Assembly: GCA_023213315.1 (NCBI GenBank)
Contig: JAKCPI010000989.1
Span: 1-64,000, forward strand
Direction of reading: 5' to 3'
Length of the DNA stretch: 64,000 nucleotides
Source: Euborellia annulipes
Lineage: Eukaryota > Arthropoda > Insecta > Dermaptera > Anisolabididae
This document shows, one piece after another, positions 33,697-45,600 of this stretch (its first letter is position 1; the number at the start of each line of letters is the position of its first letter). The position numbers and the translations under genes were made by a program. The notes below the pieces were generated by a model. It worked only from the letters and a program-made list of their open reading frames with translations, had not been told where the DNA came from and made no database searches.

Positions 33697-36600
33697 CTAT
33701 AATAAAATTAATATTCATGAAAAATAAAATCAGTATGTTATCAGCATTCCATGATCTTTATGAATGGAAAATTAATTTTTGACATAAATTATTATAAGGA
33801 ATACAATTCTACTTCATAAATTATTATATTTAGACCAGAAATAAGTACTTAATAATTTAATATATTTAAAGGGGGGAATTTTTTGGGGGGGAAAATTTGG
33901 GGGGATATTTAAGGTGTCCATACTCCCAGTTTTAAACATCGTGTCCCGTTTTCGAGTTTTATAAAAAAAAGTGGCAATATTTTCTGAGGTACTGAGAACC
34001 AGATGAATCTAAGCCCCGGTTATAGATTAGATGCCTCTTGTTCTCGATCTAAATATTTATTTTATTTTAATTATAAGAAAAGACATGGAATGCATGATCT
34101 TTTGCAGTGGTTTTCAGCCAATTAAAGCCGCAATTTCTTTTCTTTTATCGTCTCATTTCTTTGTTAACTTTTAAAAAAAAAAAAACAATTTACCTATTTA
34201 TTGGGTTGTTCGAAAAGTCATTTCGTTTTTTCCCAACAAAGAACTTAATTGTATTTTTTCACAGCTAAATTCACACACTTAAGCCGCATATTCATTATTT
34301 ATTTTGACAGCTGATATAGAAAGGCTTTCTTGTGAAAAAGTTCGATTGATTCTACGCAGTAGTTTTTTGTTGGTGCCCTTTTAAATATGGAAAGTAAAAA
34401 AGCAGCATTTTCGGCATATTTTACTTTTTTTTCTTATGTAGTAAAAATTTTATCTTTTTCTTCTTTAATCGCGTTAATCCCGCGATGCGAGGTTGGCGGG
34501 AATGGCTTTTGCGACTGGGAAGGAATAGAACAGGCCGGCCCGTCGCACGGTCTGGCGCCTGTTGAAAATATAGAAGGAAAGAGACTGACATGCAAAGAAC
34601 AGAAGTACTGCCAGTCCAGCGGCGTAACTAGTCTTTGAGGGCGGAGGGGGCGAAGCTCAACAAGGGCGTCGTTTTTTAAGTTGTAATATAATTTAAAAGA
34701 AAACTATCCGTGTTTTTGGACAATCTATGGAAAGAATATGATAAAATCACCGTCCCTGGGCTATATTTTAAATGCCTTAGGGCGCCTATGTCGGTATAGA
34801 GGGGCGCCAAAGGCTTGATGCGCCTGGGGCGGAGGGGGCGAGCGCCCCCCTTCGCCCCCCACCTAGTTACGCTACTGTGCCAGTCCCAGTAGGGTAACTC
34901 GTGGTCGCCATCCACGGCCGAATTCGATAAATCTAAATAATTTTTTTCTTGAATGGGCCGCATTTTTACCTTTTTACTACATAAGAAAAAAAGTAAAATA
35001 TGCCGAAAATGCTGCTTTTTTGCTTTTCATATTTAAAAGGGCACCAACAAAAAACTACTGCATAAAATCAATCGAACTTTTTCACAAGAAAGCCTTGCTA
35101 TATCAGCTGTCAAAATAAATAATGATCATGCGGCTTAAGTGTGAAGTTAGCTGTGAAAAAATACAATTAAGTTCTTTGTTGGGAAAAAACGAAATGAAAC
35201 GAAATTTTCGAACAATCCAATATAATGAACTAATGAATAGTACAATTTCAATAAGTTTCCTTAAGGGTACCGTGAAAAGTTGAAAACCGCTGATCTATCG
35301 CATATGACACCCGCTAAATGTGGATGTCCGTCTGCATTTCATATTGTTATGTTTTTTATATTTTTTATTATTTATATACTACATAAGAAAGTTTATTATA
35401 TACATATATGTATAATTTAAAAAAAAAAAAACAATTTTGTACTATTGTAATGAATAAAGAAAATTTTTTTTTTTTTTTAATTCACGCTATCAGTTTTAAA
35501 AATTCTGAATAGAACTACCTACATAAAAAGTAATTTAATTTTACCTTTCATCAAGATCGATCTTTTCTAAATTCAAATAAGAATTTGGAGTCGAAGAGTG
35601 AAGTAAAGAATCCAATTTATTATGTAGTTGCATGAAGTTAGGTCTCTCAGATGGCCTGACTCGCCAACAGGCCAACATCAGACGATATCTGATAAATAAA
35701 TTTTAAAAAATTATTTAAAGATTAGACATTATGAAGATTTTGGTTAGGCCAAAAATTTGTGGTAAAAATGTGCCTTCGGTTATTTTCTAAATAAATTTCA
35801 GGGAGTATATAAATAATTAAAATCGTTCAGGAGACTACGGGCCATCCTTCGGGACTGTCACTTGTTTATCCACTTACAATTCCTTACTGCAATTCGCTGG
35901 CCTCTCCATTCTATGTCCAGATATTAAAAGTTTGAAGAGTTTATCCGGAGAAGTACCAGGATAAGGCATTCCACCAAGTGTTACAATTTCCCAAAGAACA
36001 ATCCCAAAAGACCAACTGAAATAAAAAAAAAAAAATAACAATCAATAAAGTAAAACCTTACAATTTTTTTTTCTCATTCAACTTACACATCACTTTGACT
36101 AGTAAAAACATGATAAAGTAAAGATTCTATTGCCATCCATTTGATAGGTAAACGTCGTCCAGATCCTGAAGTTCGATAAATATTCCTTTCGTAAATGTCT
36201 CGGCTCAAACCGAAATCTGCAATTTTCGCTGTACGATCTCCGGTTAAGAGAATATTCCGAGCAGCTAAATCTCGATGTACAATTTTATTTTTAGAAAGGA
36301 ATTCCTAGAAGAAAATAAAGATAGAATTAAATGGACCCTGTTAAATGGTGGTCAAAGACCAAACGTCGATTTTTGAGAAAATCAACATTAGTTTTTTGTT
36401 TTCATTGGATTCCATATAATTTTTCTTGTCAATTGTGCAAGTAACATTAAATATAAATTTTTTTAGGACATATTTCATAAAAAATACTATTAATTAAAGC
36501 ATTTGAAACAATTTTCCGTGCTTAACTCAATTTTGATTTTTTTGGTCTTTGACACACCATTGCATAACAGGGTCCAAATATACAGTAGAGTCTTGCTAAT

Positions 36601-39600
36601 CCGGACTTCGATACTCCGGCATACCCCATAATCCGGCGTGATGAAAAGCTACTTCTTCGAGATATTGCAGCAAAAAAGGGGCAATTTAAGAAAATAGATT
36701 TTTTCAAATTTTCCATTATATTAAATGTTTCTGGTAATCCGGCATTTTCAGAATCTAGGGCCAGTCTCGTTTAGGCCGGATTAGCAAGACTCTACTGTAC
36801 TTATTTAAAAAATACAATCAACAATTTAACTTTAAATTCATATAAAAGGCCGAACAATTCAATTGAATTTTTTTAATATAATAAAAAAAACCCTTCGGCA
36901 AGAGAAAGTTGTGTTCTGTGCTTGTCACACCAGATTTTGTGTCAAGATATATTTAGTTTCCGATAGAATGGTACATTCGAATTTCAAGATGTAAAATTTA
37001 TGAGTATGGGAGAATATTTATATTTTGTACCATAGCAACCATTTCTCCTATCTTGCCTATGAAGTACAAGAGTAAAGTGGTCTTCAGAAGATTTCAATGG
37101 CAAAATGAGAATATACATTTTAAAGAGCATCTAAAAAATAATTGATTTTTGAATTTTAATCAAAATAGTTGGAGCGAATTTCGAGAAAATCGAAAAATAC
37201 TGAAAAAGTGCATCAGTAAAGTACTAGTTCTCTTTGGACGATTTTGTTCAAAAGCTTCGTGCCACGTCCCAGGAGAGTGCCTAACTTAAATATAAAATTT
37301 CAACCTCCTGGCTCTTGGTTTAGAATTAAGATTTTCGTCTTTTATTTCTGCAAATAGGAGGGGACGAATTTATTTCTTTTAATAGTAGATTTCTTTTACC
37401 ATGCCAATTGCAATCTGACGGGCGAATGATAATAGATCGGTTGGTCTTAGATCCTCTTTATAATTTCCTAAAAATAATAAATAAACGTTAGTGTATATAT
37501 ATACTAAGGTACCCACACAGCACAAAATATTGCAGCAATGTTGCAGAAACATTGCGAATCTTGGCAACATTGCAGCGGCAATATTCCAAACTAGCAATAT
37601 TGCTGTTTGAGGTGCAATATTGCATCAATGTTGCCGCAATATTGTCAACATTGAGCAAGATTGCAATATTCCGTGCTGTGTGGGTATAGTTATTTTGGAA
37701 ATCAACATTTTATAAACTTGAAAATACTGTTTTGAAAATCTTTTGATTTGAAAAAAAAAAATAATAATAATAAATAGATTCCATCGTTATCCCATTATCG
37801 GCCTAGGTTTAAAAGTTGCGTAATGAGTGAGTTTCTTTCATTACATGGAAGGATTACTAGAATGAAGAAATTTATATAAGAAAAAAAATTTAAGGAGATC
37901 ACCTCTTAATTGTTTGTCGTAGAGATGATTTATCACTAAATTTGGAGGTGTATCCACAAATTTATCAATACTTTCTAAACTTGATGAATCGGGACCGCAG
38001 GCTAAAAAAAAATTCCAAAATATTTAAAAAATAAAATAAAAAGGAAAGGTGAAAACAGGCTTTCAGTCCATTAAAAAACAAAATATAAAAATATATATTT
38101 TATTTTAATTTCTCCCAGACCAACGGTTTCGACCGCTAATGCTACCAAACTAAACAAAACAAACATTTCTTACTTTTTTGAGTGAGAATGATATCTGCAT
38201 ATTTAACTCCTGATTCTTTATTGATATTTGAAAGACGACACCAGGCCTAAAGAGAAAAAAAAAATATTTCAGAATACTAAATGGAAGAGATAAAAAAAAT
38301 AAAATTTTCAATAGGAACGTCTTATATTTTATTTTTGAATCTGATTACACTGGTCGACAAGGTTTCGTTCACAAGAAATCTGATTAGTGAATTTAGTACA
38401 GTTTAAGAGATATACCAGTACTGGAGAATTTGTATAGAAAATATTCTCTAAAACGGCTCTTATTTTGCATTTTTTTAAGGCGACACACATTAGAAATATG
38501 CAGATAGTTAAAATACATATAAATGTTAAGTTTCAGCCCAATCGGATGTCATTTAGACGTGCCGGAAACGACTTAAGTTTAGAAAAATCGAATTTGTTGG
38601 TTTTTTTTTTTGCTTTGGACACCCCTAATGCAATTTTTACCATCCCTAAATACAAAAAAACATATATTTACGATATTCTATAGTTCTTTGACTTTTCAAA
38701 AATTATTCATTCGTGATTATTAACGAAATTATTAACAAAATAGTTAAAAAATATCACAAGTGAATAATTTTTGAAAAGTCAAAGAACTATAGAATATCGT
38801 AAATATATGTTTTTGACGTGACAACGTCTTACAATGGATGTTTATATAATGGCCGTGCAGGGAGGCAGGCACGAAAAAGTTAGCAGATTAAATAACTATC
38901 TGCATATTTCTAAAGGGTGCGCCTTAATAAAATCTTGAAAATGCAAAATAAGAGACATTTTCTATTAAAATTTATTTTTCTTTTTATCTCTAAAACTCTG
39001 CCTGATGGGGCAAAACTGAGAATGATATTTGAATTCGGCATGAAAAATTCTTCAATAATCTCATATCTTTATTATTGTGAAAGAAAAAAAGTTTATTTTT
39101 ATCGACTAGTGTTATTTACAGACAATATCTTTACTTCCTATCATGATGTTGAAAAGAAAACTGGTTGAAAATCAAAAGTCAAAATTAATATCTATTTTGA
39201 TATTTGTGCTTCCTTATCTAGAGGAAGTGCAACATCAACAAAAACATATCTCTTAATTAAAAAAAAAAATCTTAATTATTAAAATAAATGTCAAAATTAT
39301 GAATTTCCTTCTAAATTAAAAATAAAAATCGTAAAATCAACCTTTCTCAGGAAATGTTTAAGGTCTCCAAGAGAACAAAACTCAACAATTAAATGCAGAG
39401 AATGGTCGTTGGGTTTGGAGACTCCGATTAAAGAAACAACATGAGGATGTTTCCCCAGAGACATCATCATCTCTAATTCTTGTTTAAATTGATGAATATC
39501 TTCAGAATTTGGTGTATCTATGAAAATGAATGGAACTTTAATAAAATTCCAATATTTCTAAGGTCTATTTTATTTACCTCGCAACATTTTCACGGCAACT

Positions 39601-42600
39601 TCGAACATCTTTCCAGAGATTTCCTCACGAAGCAATCCTTTTCGTACGAGGCCAAAGGCTCCTTCTCCTAAGATATGACTGATGATCAATCGATCTGGAG
39701 ATATATACCAAGGGTCGCCAACATCTTTTTTGTTCTCCAAGTTAATATTTGAAATCTCTCCTTTTATTGTTTTATTCTCCAATTCCTATCCGATAAAAAA
39801 AATGTATTAAAGTGTAAAATTTAACTTTAATTTCAATAAAACGCTAAGAGGGAACGGGGGCGAAGTGGTTACGCATGTTTTTCCCGATAAGATGGCGTAG
39901 TGTGTCATAAAAAGTATGCCCAAAAAATCAAGTAATTCAAAAATTTGCTAAGAGATGTCAGACTGGTAGCTAATAATATTTAATGCATTTGGTTGATTTT
40001 CATTGATCTTTTAACAATAAATACTTTATAAATGTTATTATATATTATGTATCTTTTATAAAAAAAAAAAAAAAAAAAATTAACAGGTTAAAAGCATAAA
40101 AATATTAAATATAGACCAGATATAGGCTAATACTATATCGGCTGTTAGACTAGCCTGCCATCTATTACAAGAATGCTGAACTAATTTAACATTTGATTTT
40201 TAAATAAATCATCTAAGCTTATTTTAAAAATTTCTTAATTAATATGTGATTAATAATAACAATAAATTCATTTTTAAATTTAAAAAAAAATTAAAGATTA
40301 TTGGGACAGATTGTTTTTTTGTATTTGCTTGATAACAAAAAAAATTAATTACGATCATTTTTAATAAGTCATTGAAAAAATTATAGTTCGATGTCCCAAT
40401 ATTATCTTATGAATTTAATTCATTTAAAAAAAAAAACGAATTGAAAAATTCGTTATAATAGTCTAGTTTTTAAAGTTTTTTAAAGTACGTTTAGACGTCG
40501 CTCCTGAACCCCTGTTAATTTGATTTAAAATTTAATAAACCCTCGAAACATATAACCTAGAGAAAATGTTTTGTTGATTTAGAATCTATCAAATTCCAGC
40601 AATATACAATATTACCCAGTATATAGGCTACATAATAATACTAATTATTTTTATTTTTCACAGGATTAAAAATGTTTATATTCTTATAAATCATAACATA
40701 ATAATAATAATAACCTTGATAAAATGAGGTCGAGCACTATGAGTTTGATTTCTTAGACATCTTCTGATTACGAGCCAGGAAAAAGTTCCAAGCCCAATCA
40801 TAAGAGTAATACCGAAGATGGGAATTATCCAAAAAACTTTACTCATTGTTTCAGATTCCTTCTTAACGGCTTTAAAATGTTGTTTTCTTTTTGGTAGAAA
40901 TGTAGTATTATAATTATTTTCTTTAACAAGATTTTTCTGTATCCTTGAATCCATTCCCGAATTATTTACAAAACCATATCCTCTTAAAATGATTTTATAA
41001 CTTGAACCCAAAGTAATATTATCAATTCTTGTTTCTGTAACATTCTTGAAAGAGAAATGGTTGAAATAAAATGATATTAAATTGGATAATATAAGATATG
41101 GAATATTACCCCTGGTAAATCTCTTTCAATTTCATTTTTATCCGTATAAAGTTTAAATTTATAACTTTTAGGGAACCAACGAGGAGTATTCCAGAAGACC
41201 AAAATATCATAAACTGGAGGATCTTTTGAGGGATCGACCAATGATTCGGTGGAATTAAGTCCGCTAGGGGCTTCTGGATCTGCAAAAAAGAAAACATTAT
41301 TATAAGTACATGATTATCTATGGTCGGTTTGAGTTTGGATCATATAGTGCACTAGTTGTTTTGGGTTGCCTTGGGACAGTTATTTTCAGGGCCGCAGACA
41401 GAGGGGAGCAGGGGGGACCCGGGGCCCGGGCCCTCCGGGGGGGGGTTCGGGACCTTTGCGCCCCAAACTTAAAATATTAATAATTAAAATAATTTTCATG
41501 GTTAAAATTTAAATTAAAAAAATCATTTTTTTGAAATTTTTTTTCCTAAGGGGGCCCGGGGCCTCAAATCTTAGAATTATAATTTAAAAAATCATTTAAC
41601 AGTTTGTCAATTCTGACTTTTAAGGTGGAGGGGGGGGGAGTATTACTATGTAGCCCCGGGGCAATGTTACTAATATATCTTTCCTTTTCCTTCAAAAGTT
41701 GTGTAATATGGGTGCTCTAGGATTCCAAATTGTCTGGCTGGACTGACTATCTGACACTAGAATCAGAGTTGCCCGTACTTTATAATAAAGTATCGTACAT
41801 TATTTCGGGTCTAAACTTTATGAGAACAATAATGCAGGCAAAAATACAAAAAGATGGCAACCCTAAATGCAAATCTAATTTTTTACATAAAATACAATTT
41901 TCTTTTTGTAAATTTATTGTAATATAAAAAATTAAATATACTGAGTCGACTTCGCGGGATTTTTATTTATAGGCAGGAATTAACCGTACAGCACGGGACT
42001 TTCCGTTGAAATCGGGATTGTCTGGCAACCCAAACCATCCCTTCCCAGACTTCAAAATCAAACGCTTACATCCTCTACAAGAATCTTCAAGACTGAGATT
42101 ACGAAAATAAACCATCACTTCCTAAATTACCAATCTTAAAATTAGTTAATTCAATCTCATTAATATTTTAATTAATGTCAACTTACAGCAGAATTTTTTG
42201 TAATCCCTTGGATTAATATCATAACAATGAGGTGTGTTAATTTCAATCCAAGATAATACATTATATTGCTCATTATATTTCTCATATGAAAGTAGTGTTA
42301 TATTGTAATGAATATTGTATAGCAATTTCTTTAAAATTAATGGTCCATCTATTAACTAAAAGAAAAAAATTTGAAAAAAAAAATAAAAATATTTTTAAAA
42401 ATAAGTAAAAGATTTTGTAACCTCATATAAGATTGGGTCAAAACTTCCATGTCCTTGTGAAGTTTCTGTTGTAATGCTATAAGAGCAAATAGGATCTAAA
42501 ATAGAATAAAAAATATTAATAAAATTATATTATTATGAAAATTTTATTTTTATATTTCAAAATGTTACCTTCAGCTGATGTCCAGGTAAGTAAATATTCC

Positions 42601-45600
42601 ATAGTTGTACTCAGTTTAAATGGAGTTAATTTTAAATTGGTGACTGGTTCAATGATAGATTCACCTAAAGAAATAAATTTAATTAACGCTTATTCAAATT
42701 TGACTAACGTTAATTTGCGTTAGGAGCAAGGGCGGATACAAGGGGGGGGGGGGGGTAATTACCCCCTGAGATACCTTTTTTTCGAAAGAAAAGTTATTTT
42801 TAATGTAAAATTTTAAAAATTAATACTTAAAAATTTGTTTTGCATTTATATTCTGGCAAACAAGTACAGAATGCGCCTTTAAATTTTCGAAATTAAGAAA
42901 AAATAGTATGCTGTGCGACCAGTCACACCAGATTACCCCCCCCCTCCGAGAAACACCTCTGGATCCGCCCTTGGTTAAGAGAAGTGTAACCAGGTAAAAA
43001 AAAAAACATAAATTTTCTTACAAACGAAAATGAAAGAGTTTTTTAATTGCTTTGTTATGAAGATAGTCTATTTGGGCAAAATTGACGAGCTCTTGTTTAT
43101 CTTGGACAATTTTTAAAAGTCCTTTTTGTGTTAGTCATGGAATGAAAATCGATAGGAGGAGGGAGGAATAAATCTCAACGAATCCTACTCTAAATACTTA
43201 AAAAAAAAAAAGGAAGTAGATTATTACTTTCTCTTACCTATTATATTATACTGTATATATAGAAAGAAAATATTGGATTCATGTCAAAAATTCGATGTCG
43301 AGATTTTGATGGATATACACGTTTTGAGGTGTCTGAGTCTAAAAAAGTCATTTAGGCAACTTGGTCTGTCTGTGGGTGTTAAATTTTGAGCATGAAGGAA
43401 TTGAGCTGAAATTTTATATTTAAGTTAGGCACTCTCCTGGCACGTAACACGAAGCTTTTAAACAAAATCGGCCAAAAAGTACTTGTTCTTTACTGATGTA
43501 CTTTTTCACGTTTTTTTTTTTTTTTTCGATTTTCTCAAAATTCGCTCCAACGATTTTGATTCGAGAAAGAAAACGCTAAATTTTCAGCAATTTTTTATTA
43601 GTTTACAAAGCAATATTTGGAAATATTCTCGAATAAACCAACTTCAGCAACACTACTTAAAGAGTATTTTGATTAAAATTTTTTGTAAAATAAATAGATA
43701 GAATGTAAAGTAAATAGATATAATTTACTTACTTGATTTTGTCTGTAATTTGCCTTTGAAAATAGAATTACTTTCAAAAACAATAATTTCATACATAGTG
43801 AATATATTAAGATTCGTTAAATAGTGCCAATAACCAGAGCCCTGCAAATTATAAAGAAAAAAGCATATAATTAGACTACATATTTTAAAAAAATATTTCA
43901 AAACTTACTTGCCTTTTCAATTTCAAAGGTTTTTTCAATTTCTTCTCTATAAATTAGGATATATGAAGAATTTTCATCAAAATTTTGTAAAGGTTGATTT
44001 TGTTCGTTCTCTTTTATTAAATCCCAGCGAATTATTGCTTTTGTTGTATCACGGCAAAATATACGAATTCCTTCAGTATCTAAGGAAAATCAATACAAAC
44101 TTTAGAATTTAATTCTTTTTTGTATTACTATTTTCTAATACAAAATAAAACAGGGGCTTTCACACGTTGGTCTCACATTTTCCATCTCCTCCTAACAGGA
44201 TTATAATAAGAGAAGTGTCGCAAAAGTAATGGCAACTTTTCAAACAAGCAAGAAATTAAAATATACAGTGGAAACGTCTACTAGTAAACAAGATAGTTAT
44301 CACCGGTCCAGCATCGTCATATATATATACAGTGGAAACTCCGTCACATGAGCTGTATAATGACAATGACATCAAGAAACTTAATTGAAGCGTTCAAGTG
44401 CCAAAATTAGAATTCCTAGATAATCGTCTGTTTAAGAAAAGAAAGTGCTTTTAGTTGCCTTTTTATCCAATAAATGAAGCAACAACACGTTACGGAAACA
44501 AGGTTTATTAACTAAAGCAGCTTTAATAAAAAATGGTTTACAAAACTAAAGAACTTTTAGTACACAAAAAAGAAAAAACACTTATTTTACCAAGTTTCTA
44601 CAAACTTCTTTGCGTTTTAACGAACTAAGGAGTTTACAAAACAAAAATACACAAAAAAAGTTTATAAAAACAAATCACTTATTCTACTAAGTTTCTATAA
44701 AAGTCTTTCTGTGCTTGTTTATCTAAATAATCCAAATTTCGAAGTTTTAATAGCGCGGAAAAGTTGCGAATTATATAGATAGAAAAAAAAAAGAAAAAAA
44801 ATTATCAAAGTTGGTTGACATCTTCCGGCTCAAGGACAATCGTAAAGTCTTTTCATATGAAAATAGCAGTTCCCGTCGAAGAGAATGAATTTGCGAAGGC
44901 TTTAAGAAATGATACTTTACCATAACGAACTGTTGCGAGATGGCCAGCCCAACATCGTTTGGCCGTGGAAAGGAAAGGAACATGCAATGTTCAAGACGAC
45001 CTGTGATGTTCTTTCTTTATCCTGATTCAGATCGTTATGTGCTCAAAAACTTTAGCATACCTATAGATCTAACAGTGAATATTTTAAATTCTTGCCTGGT
45101 TCCAATTATTGTGGTATAAAGTTGCCATGTTTTATGAGATATCCCTCGAGGAAAATGTTGCCATTAAGCTATCATATCCAAGAACCTAAGATAGATTAAT
45201 CTTTTAAGCGAATGTTAGTCGTTAACAGTAAGAGATGAAAATTAAGATCTTTGAGATTAGACTTTCTGGGAAAAGATAGAGGTCCAAAATGGATGAAGAA
45301 TCTACAAAATGCCCCAAGATACATAATATGAAATTACATGATTTCTTCAAGTAACCAGAATTGTCGGCTACAGATAGTGCTAACCCACAATTATGACAAA
45401 CCCAACTTTTCAGCACCATCAATAGAGCAAATGTCTGTACTAGTTGTACTGTACAATTTGTTTTGTCAGCCTGATATTGCCATTAGAGTGCTCTGACAGT
45501 AGCAAACAAACGAACTAGGAAGTTTGTTTGTTTACAAAGTTTAAAATTGAAATATCTCAGAACTATATATTTGTGGGCTAGCACTATCTGCGCCCGTGGG

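Noticed and set aside
41385..41660. Possible further hAT-like MITE with cccggggc ends
   Set aside because: I could not find matching inverted ends with an octamer duplication.
42118..42122. Alternative acceptor tttag for the 48-nt receptor exon
   Set aside because: It would bring in a stop in the required phase, so the aag acceptor at 42118-42119 was used.
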